Position numbers and translations under genes: made by a program. Below, in pieces: positions 25,701 to 33,258 of a DNA stretch of 64,000 bases (within the stretch, counting starts at the first letter, position 1; each line of letters opens with the position of its first letter). Source of the stretch: Chloroflexota bacterium. GTDB taxonomy: Bacteria; Chloroflexota; UBA11872. The notes beneath the pieces were generated by a model. The model saw nothing but the letters and a program-made list of their open reading frames with translations, ran no database searches and was not told the DNA's origin. The stretch lies in assembly GCA_026706485.1 (NCBI GenBank), contig JAPOYR010000009.1:62001-126000 (forward strand), written 5' to 3'.

Positions 25701-28530
25701 TCATGCGGTAGAAATGTCCCGGGATGGCGCGAGCCTCGTCTATTCGACATTCGAGCATCTCGACCGAGCGAGGCGAGGCGATTTGCCCGGCGCGTTCGCC
25801 TACGAGATCGGCTCGTTGCAACTCGACGGCTCAGGGCGGCGACAGCTCACGACGAACCAAGACTACGACGACTATCCGGCATGGTCGCCTGACGGCTCGC
25901 AGGTGGCGTTTGTCCAGTGGGACTACGACTCGGGATACGGAGTCGCCGTCGTCGATGTGGCTAGCGGTCAGGAGACGGTGGTTGCCTCGGGTCCGCTGCT
26001 GCCGCGCGAGGCAATTCGCCGACAGACGCCGGTGTGGTCACCGGACGGCGGGCACATCGCCTTCGTGGGCTACGACCGGACCGAGGTGCGAGGACCGGCG
26101 ATCTACGCGGTCGGCAGTGACGGATCGAATCTCCGGTTGCTCACGGTGGCCAATAGCCGTCCGGCGTGGACACCGGACGGGAAGCGACTGGCATTCGCCA
26201 AACCTGATGGCGACGAGTTGGCGCTCTTCACAATCGCCGCCGACGGCTCGGACCTCCAGCGGGTAACCAAGATCGAGCTGTCCAGCGGCCGAGCATCCTA
26301 CGGCAACGTCAACGTGGAACGGGATGAACCAGGTTCGTCCGGATACGCGACGAGCGGCGGCGGCATCTCGACGGACTATGAGGCCATGGATCCGAAGGAC
26401 ATTTGGGTGGACACCCTGACTTGGTCGCCCGACGGGTCGATGATCATGTACGGCTGCGGTGCGCTCATATGCGTCGCCAAAGCCGACGGAACGCAGATCG
26501 GAACGTCCCCCCTTGGACTGAGAAGGGGCATGACAGGCGCCTGGTCGCCCGATGGGACTCGCATCGCCATCGGACGACTCGAACTCAGGCGGCCGGCGTG
26601 GGACGACGGCGTTGCCCTCTACACCATGGCGCCCGACGGGTCCGACCTGGAGCTCCTGGTGCGCCACGACTCGGAAGGCGATCTCCACCGGCTGGGCGTC
26701 CGTCCGACAGTTGACCAGGTGTCCACCGCCGGCTGCGCAGACGGTACTGCTGTCGCCAATCCGGCCGACAACCCAGGATTGGTGCGCGACTGCGAGACGT
26801 TGCTCAGCATCCGGGACGTGCTTGCCGCGTCCCCACCCTTGGACTGGGCGGACGACCGTCCGATCACGAGCTGGGAGGGTGTGGCGATTGGCGGCACTCC
26901 GCCGCGCGTGCGAGGTCTAGACGTAAGGCATCGCGGGCTCTCGGGCGTGTTTCCAATCGAGTTGACGGCGCTCACGCAGCTGAGGGAGCTGGACCTCAGC
27001 TGGAACAAGCTGAGCGGAACAATTCCACCGGAAATCGGCGCCCTGACCAGCCTCACGCTTCTCGATCTCTTTGCCAACAATCTCACCGGGGTCATCCCAA
27101 AGGAAATCGGCAATCTCAGCAACCTCACCTTCCTCAAGCTGGACTCCATGTATCTCCAGGGAACCATTCCTGTAGAACTTGGCCAACTGACCCAGCTGGG
27201 GTTGCTCAACCTCGAAAACAATCATTTGACGGGACCCATTCCCCTGGAGCTCACCCAACTTCCGAATCTTCGGTATCTCTCACTGGGAACCAACCGGTTG
27301 ACGGGACCAATCCCGCCCGAACTCGGAAACCTGAGAAGCCTCACGGGCCTTAACCTCGAGTGGAATCGGCTGTCGGGTGGAATACCCGCGGAGCTTGGTC
27401 AGATCAGCGGCCTTGACAGGCTCCGACTCAGCGGCAACCAGCTGACCGGCGCGATTCCTTCGGAGCTCGGCGCGCTCAGCCTGATGCGTGACCTATTTCT
27501 GGCGTACAACCAGTTGTCGGGACCGATTCCCGAGACGTTTGGACAGTTTCGGCATCTTTGGTATCTGCATCTCAATGACAATCAATTGACCGGTCCGATT
27601 CCGAGCTCGCTCGGTAATTTGAGTGAGATGTCCGAGTTGTATCTCTACAACAATCAGTTGGAAGGACCGATTCCACCAGAGATCGGTCGGCTCAAGAATC
27701 TTCTGTACTTCGTTGCCCACAACAATCGACTGACGGGGCCGATTCCCGCGGAACTCAGCGGGCTCGAGTCACTCTGGACTCTGAGTCTAAGCGACAATCT
27801 CATTGACGGACCCATTCCACCGGAGCTTGGACAGATGCCGAGTCTCAGGAGTCTGGCTCTCGGCAATAACCGGCTTTCAGGTTCCATTCCGCCGGAGCTC
27901 GCGCAACTCCCGAACGGATACCGTATTAATCTCCAAGACAACCAGCTCACGGGAACAATCCCGGCTGAGCTTGGTCAGATGTCCATGCTTGAATGGCTCT
28001 ATCTTGGAGGTAATCAGCTCACTGGAGAAATCCCTGCCGAGATCGGAAATCTTTTTGTGCTTTGGGAATTGGACTTGTCTGGGAATCAACTTACTGGATC
28101 GATTCCTTTTGAGCTTGGAGAAATGGGGAGATTGAATATGATCGATCTCTCAGACAATCTGCTGACTGGAACGATTCCTATCAGTCTGTTTGGGGTGCTC
28201 ATGGACCATGTGGATTTGTCAAATAATCAGTTGACTGGTCCGATACCGCCGGAGGTGGGCGAAAATTTCGGACTCAGGCGGCTCGATCTGTCCAACAATG
28301 AGCTGACGGGACCAATTCCGGTCAGCCTCGGTGGCGTGTCCTATCTGCAGGCGCTCTTGCTCCACGGAAACAACCTAACGGGCGAGGTCCCCCAGGAATT
28401 CGCGGGGCTTTTCCGGCTTGAGGAAATCAATCTGGCCGGGAATCAACTGTCGGGCTGCATCCCGCCGGCGTTGCGGTTCGCGGTGATCCATGAGTTCGAG
28501 CGCCTTGGGCTGGCCTACTGCGAGAACTAG
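22792..28530 (+). CDS. Secreted mosaic protein: Cys repeats, PQQ propeller, TolB propeller, LRRs
   Basis: About 1912 residues. The ATG at 22792 gives a classic signal peptide (MRAWWRRAALAGLVVLAVGA), then a Thr/Pro linker. Residues about 100-470 hold six repeats of roughly 60-70 residues, each with two Cys (e.g. TCIRGELG...FRCLEPE; SCAREFLG...LACNIQP), a domain I do not recognise. Residues about 484-848 form a PQQ/BamB-like propeller of about eight blades (VYAGSDDAHLYALDAGTGEL). A second TP-rich linker follows, then about 904-1304 with five PD40/TolB-type motifs (AWSPDGSQVAF). After a Cys-containing LRR cap, about 22 LRRs of 24 residues end in LSGCIPPALRF and a Cys tail. DNA of the later LRRs (about 27.5-28.25 kb) is more A/T-rich. 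It is likely anchored outside the cell for binding; no catalytic site seen. Confidence 0.9.
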   Translation: MRAWWRRAALAGLVVLAVGATYGAVESKPAVSPPAARAVVEPSPAPVSAPEATGGATPQATPTPTATPSPTPPSSQTALFLGLQPGVGTRDDAFGQFLQTSWRTVFEALTTAEQTCIRGELGVTQLASALRGVLLQFISPLAPWHADFFRCLEPETALRVFIFWWGEGWHDVSENSLSCAREFLGPTDIADFLAGELPDATSESAEVSRRVYRGLLACNIQPLRGSLVNSISGNSEEEGLCFHTKVSEAVIASLLGRATAADAPPWQEQMLSCLTDSTVGSLLFDLLPTASGGVFRDEEDCVRREFTEAQIASGMPSRTSSDHAAARQALVDRLRTCIPDLELAGEDAHPVERRLGMWGDSDSSCINIEIGEAFLGLVLGKPYRPNPELVMKAQGCLHPRLGAAAFLALLSREIDGLTGDHQSCVRSHLADSRFGIFLLPDASPGSAPAFQEFVAGHRACLSDVISSDGDGIGRANRSPAPLWQSSTGGSVVPAPTVSGGVLYAGSDDAHVYALDTGTGELRWSFATGGAVRSSPTVADGVVYAGSDDAHLYALDAGTGELRWKFDTGDPVKSRPTVSGGMVFLSARDQGVHKLHAVNAASGERVWVAAIPIAFDPGIAPTVSGSRVFVASVDGDLYALHASTGEVAWTFDTPSPPAAQPVTAGGRVFLMTAGDVYAVDEDDGRMIWSDYFWSVDYERQPLPPLVVEDVVYVSSGRQLFGRDAATGQTVMVLGADGFIDTLPALHEGLVFIGSDGGQLYARDPLGEGVVSDQLIWGVDIGPRTLRHPVVANGILYAQSNDGRLEAFNAANGQLIWSLDLGERRGRRSFTVVENTVYVGSADGSVYALKTETPEVVEVTPTPVPAETPTPRESVVVTEIQSVPIQTSSMTSNDERAEISVGGGDSGLTLRARWELPDNSLIWGPKDSNSIYFIVGSRVYRIGTDGSSVEFVVDAATEMRRLAGREYQHWAFHAVEMSRDGASLVYSTFEHLDRARRGDLPGAFAYEIGSLQLDGSGRRQLTTNQDYDDYPAWSPDGSQVAFVQWDYDSGYGVAVVDVASGQETVVASGPLLPREAIRRQTPVWSPDGGHIAFVGYDRTEVRGPAIYAVGSDGSNLRLLTVANSRPAWTPDGKRLAFAKPDGDELALFTIAADGSDLQRVTKIELSSGRASYGNVNVERDEPGSSGYATSGGGISTDYEAMDPKDIWVDTLTWSPDGSMIMYGCGALICVAKADGTQIGTSPLGLRRGMTGAWSPDGTRIAIGRLELRRPAWDDGVALYTMAPDGSDLELLVRHDSEGDLHRLGVRPTVDQVSTAGCADGTAVANPADNPGLVRDCETLLSIRDVLAASPPLDWADDRPITSWEGVAIGGTPPRVRGLDVRHRGLSGVFPIELTALTQLRELDLSWNKLSGTIPPEIGALTSLTLLDLFANNLTGVIPKEIGNLSNLTFLKLDSMYLQGTIPVELGQLTQLGLLNLENNHLTGPIPLELTQLPNLRYLSLGTNRLTGPIPPELGNLRSLTGLNLEWNRLSGGIPAELGQISGLDRLRLSGNQLTGAIPSELGALSLMRDLFLAYNQLSGPIPETFGQFRHLWYLHLNDNQLTGPIPSSLGNLSEMSELYLYNNQLEGPIPPEIGRLKNLLYFVAHNNRLTGPIPAELSGLESLWTLSLSDNLIDGPIPPELGQMPSLRSLALGNNRLSGSIPPELAQLPNGYRINLQDNQLTGTIPAELGQMSMLEWLYLGGNQLTGEIPAEIGNLFVLWELDLSGNQLTGSIPFELGEMGRLNMIDLSDNLLTGTIPISLFGVLMDHVDLSNNQLTGPIPPEVGENFGLRRLDLSNNELTGPIPVSLGGVSYLQALLLHGNNLTGEVPQEFAGLFRLEEINLAGNQLSGCIPPALRFAVIHEFERLGLAYCEN

Positions 28531-28543
28531 CGGCTCGCGGGTC

Positions 28544-28621
28544 ATGCGAGCGCGATGGCTGCGGACGGCTTGGGCGGGACTCATGCTGCTTGCCCTGGCT
28601 GTACCGACCACGGAGGTGTGA
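28544..28621 (+). pseudogene. Orphan signal-peptide fragment of a secreted paralogue
   Basis: A 25-codon frame just after the mosaic gene encodes MRARWLRTAWAGLMLLALAV and stops five codons later. It resembles the signal peptide of the preceding gene (MRAWWRRAALAGLVVLAVGA). The body of the gene is missing: the next gene is on the opposite strand. This looks like the remnant of a deleted paralogue. Confidence 0.55.
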
Positions 28622-28721
28622 GACGCGGCTGACGGGAATTCCGACGGATCCCCGACACCGGGCTCGCGAGTGGTTCAGGGTCGAGTTCGGCGCCGTTCAC
28701 CCATGACGCCGGCGTACTCGG

Positions 28722-30281
28722 TCACCGGCGCCGGCCCGGCAGCTGCGGCAGCGCGATGTCTCCCAGAACTTTCGCTCGCACGCGACGCGAGTTGCCGGGC
28801 AGGTACGCCAGCGGCAGATCCTCGACCTCCACGACCTCCAGCGTGTCGGGATCGGCGCCCGCCGCGATGGCGTCCGTTCGGGCGGCCGTGGTCGCCGCTG
28901 CGATGGCCTCGTCGCGCGGCACGTCGCGATAAACCCGGTCGGATTCGCCACTGACTTGGGCCATCGCGGCCCCCACGGCATTGGCAACCGCGGCATGCGG
29001 CACCCGCACCGTCTCGCCCGCGCCGGCGAGTCCGTCCGGCACCAGGAACGCCGCGCCGCCGACGGCAATCACCGGCCGCCGCTCCGCGTCGGGCTTCATG
29101 CGATCGATGGCGTCCTCGAGCGTGGCGCGAACCATCGCCATCGCGTCGCCGACCAAACCGTCCGGCAGGTCGGCCACGCGACGCGGATCGCCCAGCGACG
29201 CTGCTCCGGCGGCAACCGCCACATCGGTGACTGTGGTGACGTTCCCGCCGAACACGCGGCCAAGCTCGGTCAGCCGAAAGCCCACGCTCTCCGGTCCGAT
29301 GGCCAGTGGCGCTGCCGTAACCCTCGACCCGCCGCCGAGCGGCAGCGACAGCAGATCCGGCATCTGGAACAGCGTGCGCACGCCGCCGATCTCGACTACG
29401 CGGTTGGCCTGGCGGGGGAGACCGTGCCGGAGATAGCCGACATCAGTCGTCGTGCCGCCCACGTCGATGACCAACGCGTTGGCCATGCCCGACAGGAATG
29501 CCGCGCCTCGCATGCTGTTGGTGGGGCCGCACGCCACGCCCAGGATTGGCAGCTCCGCCGCCTGCTCCATTCGCGCGATGGTCCCGTCGTTCTGCGTCAG
29601 ATAGACGGGCGCGTCGATCCCGACCCTCCGGAGACCGTCGGCAAACGCGGCGGTCGTGGTGCGTGCCAGGTCGACCAGGCTGGCGTTGAGGATGGTCACG
29701 TTTTCGCGCGGCAGCAGGCCGATGCGCCCCAGGCGATGCGACAGCGTGACTCTGGCCTCGGGACACGCATTGCGCACGATCCGGCCGGCGCGCTGTTCCA
29801 GCGTCGCGTCGAGCGGCGAGAAGACGGACGTGATCGCCACGGCGCGGATTCCGGCGTCGCGAATCTCGCGTGCCGCCGACTCCACCGCGGCTGCGTCGAA
29901 CGGCACGATCGGGCGCCCGTCGTATTCGTGGCCGCCCCGCACCATGAAATGCCGCGCGCGGACGGCCGCGGCAAGTTCGCGCGGCCAGTCGGCGAAGGGC
30001 TCCAGAAAGGCGGTCGCCGGCAGGCCGATGCGGATTGCGGCGGTTGGCGTGAGCCCGCGCCGCTCCACGATGGCGTTGGTGAAGTGCGTCGTGCCCAGCA
30101 TGACGGCGTCGACGCTTCTTGCGTCCGGCCCGGCCATCGCCAGCAGTGCATCGAGCGCCGCCGCTATGCCCGAACTCACATCGGCCGTAGTCGCCGTCTT
30201 GACATAATGAAGCACCTCGCGCTCATGCAGCAATACGGCGTCGGTGCTGGTCCCGCCAACGTCGATGCCGATGACTCTCAC
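28722..30281 (-). CDS. Hydantoinase A / oxoprolinase family protein
   Basis: A 519-residue protein of the hydantoinase-A/ActA ATPase family. The N-terminal GIDVGGTSTDAVLL is the phosphate-1 loop of the actin-like fold, and ALVIDVGGTTTDVGYL the second. In between is the Hydant_A_N region with VMLGTTHFTNAIVERR. Related proteins hydrolyse 5-membered cyclic amides with ATP. The start is the GTG at 30281, 4 bases after the DUF917 stop, giving the usual family N-terminus; the longer frame runs into the neighbour. It pairs with the DUF917 gene, a common partner. There is no hydantoinase B gene in the window. Confidence 0.87.
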   Translation of the reverse strand: MRVIGIDVGGTSTDAVLLHEREVLHYVKTATTADVSSGIAAALDALLAMAGPDARSVDAVMLGTTHFTNAIVERRGLTPTAAIRIGLPATAFLEPFADWPRELAAAVRARHFMVRGGHEYDGRPIVPFDAAAVESAAREIRDAGIRAVAITSVFSPLDATLEQRAGRIVRNACPEARVTLSHRLGRIGLLPRENVTILNASLVDLARTTTAAFADGLRRVGIDAPVYLTQNDGTIARMEQAAELPILGVACGPTNSMRGAAFLSGMANALVIDVGGTTTDVGYLRHGLPRQANRVVEIGGVRTLFQMPDLLSLPLGGGSRVTAAPLAIGPESVGFRLTELGRVFGGNVTTVTDVAVAAGAASLGDPRRVADLPDGLVGDAMAMVRATLEDAIDRMKPDAERRPVIAVGGAAFLVPDGLAGAGETVRVPHAAVANAVGAAMAQVSGESDRVYRDVPRDEAIAAATTAARTDAIAAGADPDTLEVVEVEDLPLAYLPGNSRRVRAKVLGDIALPQLPGRRR

Positions 30282-30285
30282 CGGG

Positions 30286-31404
30286 TCACCGCGTGAAGAG
30301 CGGGTGGAAGTCGAGATCGTGGCCGAACGCCCGTGGCCCCGTGAGCTCGAGCCCGCGCGCAGTAAGCAGCATCTCCGGCGCGGGCAATGCGACGACCGCG
30401 ACCCGCTGCCCAAACCTGACCACCTCCGTCCCGACGGCTTCGCCGGAATCCTGGTCCAGCACGCAGATCAGATCGGGTGTGGTCGCGCAAGGTTTCTCGT
30501 CCAGCCAGGCGACCGTGAACTCGTTCTGAAACGCGATGCGCATGGTGGCGCCGGCGTCGCCACCAAGACCCGCGACGTCGAGCCGTCCGCGCAGGTAGCC
30601 GCCGGTGGTCTGCCGCTCCACGTCCGTCACCTTGCCGCGCAGCAGCTCCACGCCGCCCTCTTGATGCAGCAGAGCGGCCACCGGATCGCGATGCTCCGCA
30701 TGGGCGCGCCGGATGGTCCGGCCGATCCGCAGCGCCTTGCCGACCGTGTAGAGATGGGAGCCGGTCTTCACCTCGCGTCCCGTCCGCGGCGGGTTGCAGG
30801 TGGCGGCTACGGCGCCCAACTCGGTGCAGGCGCGGCGGCGCAGGCGCTCGAGCCACTTCCAGTCCACCGCCTCCGAGATGATCACCGTGTTCGGCCGGAT
30901 GTCGGCCATCACCAGCGGATGGCAGGTGAAGTCCATGACCGCGAAGCTCGTCATTTGCGCTTCGGGGAAGGCCCGGCCCATGGCGTCGGCGTCCACCACC
31001 GGCAAACCCAGCATGGCCGCCGCCAGCAGCGGTTGAAACGCGTTCCCGCCGCCAATCTCCCAGGGCATCACGGCCGTGAACTGGATGCCGGCGTAGGCTT
31101 CCATCTCGCGGATCGCCCGGGTCACCGTCGCCGGATCGGTCAGCCGCTCCTCCGCCGGCAGCGGCGACCCCATCTGATTGACCGCAGCGACATGGGCGTC
31201 GTCCGGCAGGTCCATCGGGTCGATGACATCGACCACGCGGCCCTGCGCATAGAGATTCTTCAGGCAGAGGTACCCGTAGGTGGGATCGCCGCCGCCGCCG
31301 GTCCCGAGAATCCAGGCGCCGACGCGCAGGTCGTCGATGTCGGACTCGGTCAGGGTCGTCCGCGCGACGCCCTTGAGGTCGTGGGGAACCGGGCCGCTGC
31401 TCAC
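30286..31404 (-). CDS. DUF917 (S-methyl-thiohydantoin desulfurase-like) protein
   Basis: A 372-residue DUF917 protein. Family marks are the N-terminal TESDIDDLRVGAWILGTGGG, then MGSPLPAEERL, the PWEIGGGNAFQPLLAA region and VVDADAMGRAFPEAQM. The family has been linked to S-methyl-thiohydantoin desulfurase. Whether that activity applies here is inference, but pairing with a hydantoinase-A-like ATPase suggests joint action on a hydantoin-like ring compound. GTG start at 31404. It is transcribed divergently from the PhyH genes, with about 195 bases between start codons. Confidence 0.87.
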   Translation of the reverse strand: MSSGPVPHDLKGVARTTLTESDIDDLRVGAWILGTGGGGDPTYGYLCLKNLYAQGRVVDVIDPMDLPDDAHVAAVNQMGSPLPAEERLTDPATVTRAIREMEAYAGIQFTAVMPWEIGGGNAFQPLLAAAMLGLPVVDADAMGRAFPEAQMTSFAVMDFTCHPLVMADIRPNTVIISEAVDWKWLERLRRRACTELGAVAATCNPPRTGREVKTGSHLYTVGKALRIGRTIRRAHAEHRDPVAALLHQEGGVELLRGKVTDVERQTTGGYLRGRLDVAGLGGDAGATMRIAFQNEFTVAWLDEKPCATTPDLICVLDQDSGEAVGTEVVRFGQRVAVVALPAPEMLLTARGLELTGPRAFGHDLDFHPLFTR

Positions 31405-31553
31405 AATGCACCGGATCGTACTGCGGACGCCCGCTCATGACCCGAGCGCGGGTTCCCCAACCGGCCCTCCAGCCGAGGCCGCAGGTCGGCTCATCAGAAG
31501 TGGCTGAACGTTCTGGGCCACGTGGCTGGTTACGGCACGCGCCGTGGGCCATA

Positions 31554-31571
31554 CTCACGCATCAGCGTGAG
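31554..31571. promoter_or_regulatory. Inverted repeat in phyH leader, copy 1
   Basis: CTCACGC, four bases (ATCA), GCGTGAG: a perfect 7-base inverted repeat 28 bases upstream of the phyH ATG, followed by AAGGA as ribosome binding site. The same sequence and spacing precede the second phyH (33213-33230). It may be an operator or a leader hairpin. Confidence 0.55.
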
Positions 31572-31599
31572 GGCATCACCCACACAAGGACCGGATCAC

Positions 31600-32679
31600 A
31601 TGCCAGCGTCCGCCCCAACCGTCCCCCAGGCCGCCCGCCTCACCGAGAGCCAGATCGCCCAGTTCAAGCGCACCGGCTACCTCGTGCTCCCGGGCGCCGT
31701 CGACGCCGATCTCTGCCGCCAGGCCCGCGATCAAATGTGGGAGACCATCGCCGAGAGCCGGCCCAGCATGAAACGCGACGACCCCTCCACCTGGGTCCCG
31801 TTCACCGACGAGGAGAAAGAAAGCTACGCTCGGCCCGAGGTCGGTGGGGATCCCTATTTTTCCGGCGGCGGCCACCGCATGATCATTCGCAACGGCGCGG
31901 AGGATCTGTTGCTCGACATCGGCGCCCGCGCGGTGTGGGACATCGCCGAGCAGCTGCTGGGCAAGGGCGAGGTGGTTTTCCCCGGCGGGGTCGACGATGC
32001 CGGCTGCACCACCGGTCCCTGCTTCATGACCCAGAAGATCGCCGAGGGCATGGAAGTCCACATGGGCCCCCGGCGCGAGGAGTGGACCGGCAAGGGCTCG
32101 GGCGAAACGGAATACCTGCGCCTGCCCAGCACCGGCCCCCACTGGATGACCGCGCAGGGCACGCGCGGCATGTACTGCACCCTGCCGAACAGTCCGGTCT
32201 CGACCGCGCCCGACTGGCGCGGGGCTCACGCCGGCGAGGGCCTCTACAACACGCGTCAGCTGCTGCAAACCGCGGTCTACTTCGACGACGTGCCGCCGGG
32301 CGCGGGCGGGCTGATGCTCTTTCCGGGCAGCCACCACCGCATCTGGGACTACTGGGAGACCACGAACCACGGGGCGACGGCCGTTGCCAACGGCGAGGAC
32401 GCGCCCAGGTTCGTGGGCTACACCGATCCCCCGATCGGCGCCATCAAGGACGACACGGAACCCGTGATGACCGCCGGACCCGCCGGGTCGGTGGTCCTCT
32501 GGCACACGATCATGCTGCACCTGGCCGGGTGGAACGAACACCCCGACATCATTCGCCAGGCCACGCTCTACGGCTTCCACAAGAAGCCCGACACCTGGCC
32601 CGACGATCGCCTGGCCGCCGGCCCCAAGGGCAGCATCTGGACCGACTGGTCGGAGGAAGTTCGCGCGGTGGAGGTGTAG
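31600..32679 (+). CDS. PhyH-family (phytanoyl-CoA dioxygenase-like) protein, copy 1
   Basis: A 359-residue protein of the PhyH 2-oxoglutarate/Fe(II) oxygenase superfamily. It has the N-terminal TESQIAQFKRTGYLVLPGAV with early helix, FPGSHHRIWDYWE in the core, and a late WHTIMLHLAGWNEHP providing candidate distal metal and 2-oxoglutarate ligands. The usual HxD motif is not obvious (a GPHWMT stretch lies about where it is expected), so catalytic competence is uncertain. The ATG at 31600 is preceded by AAGGA. Copy 2 (33259-34338) is nearly identical in the first ~75 and last ~160 residues but clearly different in between. It is followed by a palindromic repeat and a nitrile hydratase beta fragment. 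Confidence 0.85.
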   Translation: MPASAPTVPQAARLTESQIAQFKRTGYLVLPGAVDADLCRQARDQMWETIAESRPSMKRDDPSTWVPFTDEEKESYARPEVGGDPYFSGGGHRMIIRNGAEDLLLDIGARAVWDIAEQLLGKGEVVFPGGVDDAGCTTGPCFMTQKIAEGMEVHMGPRREEWTGKGSGETEYLRLPSTGPHWMTAQGTRGMYCTLPNSPVSTAPDWRGAHAGEGLYNTRQLLQTAVYFDDVPPGAGGLMLFPGSHHRIWDYWETTNHGATAVANGEDAPRFVGYTDPPIGAIKDDTEPVMTAGPAGSVVLWHTIMLHLAGWNEHPDIIRQATLYGFHKKPDTWPDDRLAAGPKGSIWTDWSEEVRAVEV

Positions 32680-32708
32680 GCGCGGTCTCAGTCAGTCGAT
32701 GGGACTGT

Positions 32709-32754
32709 TCCAATCCGTTCGCCCTGAGCTTGTCGAAGGGCCGAGCGGATTGGA
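32709..32754. repeat. Palindromic repeat after phyH copy 1
   Basis: TCCAATCCG ... CGGATTGGA inverted repeat enclosing a CCCTGAGCTTGTCGAAGGG core. The matching copy after phyH 2 is at 34368-34413. It could fold as a strong hairpin and end or stabilise the phyH transcript. Confidence 0.7.
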
Positions 32755-32824
32755 CCGTAAGGATCGACGCTGATCGCGTGAGATAGAGGCGGGCCGACCG
32801 ATCGAGATCAGCGGTATCCACGAC

Positions 32825-33229
32825 ATGGGCGGCGTGCTGGGCTACGGATGCGTCGAGCCCGAGGCGGATGAGCCGGTCTTCCACAGCGGGTGGGAGGGGC
32901 GGGTGTTCGGGCTGGTAATCGCGGTCAAGGACGGCCTCTCGCGCCCGAGACTGGAGAGCCTCGACCCGGGTGAATACCCCTCCGGCTACTACGAGCGGTG
33001 GATGCTCGCCTTGGAGCGCGGGCTCATGGCGCGGGGCGCACTCAGCGCCGAGGAGTTGGACGCAACGACCGACTACTTTCGCAGCAATCCGGCAGCGGGC
33101 CCGACGCGGCGCGTCGACCCGGAGCTGACGGAGCGTGTCCGCCGGGACATGAATCGGCAGCGGGACGTTCGCAAGACGCCGTCACTGGTGACCGGCCGCG
33201 CCGTGGGCCATACTCACGCATCAGCGTGA
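32825..33229 (+). pseudogene. Truncated nitrile hydratase beta subunit
   Basis: Encodes DMGG...[19 protein letters not shown]..., nearly identical to the first ~120 residues of the intact beta subunit at 34485-35153. It is then cut off: after RQRDVRKTP the frame runs into the leader DNA of the second phyH copy and ends 30 bases before its ATG. The C-terminal SH3-like domain that contacts the metal-bearing alpha subunit is missing, and no alpha gene follows. It is a by-product of the tandem duplication. Coding similarity extends upstream of the ATG (ISGIHD before DMGG). Confidence 0.85.
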
Positions 33230-33230
33230 G
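33213..33230. promoter_or_regulatory. Inverted repeat in phyH leader, copy 2
   Basis: Identical CTCACGC/GCGTGAG inverted repeat to that at 31554-31571, again 28 bases before a phyH ATG and followed by AAGGA. The conserved block begins at about 33189 (GCGCCGTGGGCCATA), which marks the left edge of the duplicated unit. Confidence 0.55.
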
Positions 33231-33258
33231 GGCAGCACCCACACAAGGACCGGATCCC

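Noticed and set aside
28640-28720. tRNA-like sequence (GGTTCAGGGTCGAGTTCGG)
   Set aside because: No cloverleaf can be formed around it; no tRNA or rRNA genes were found anywhere in the window.
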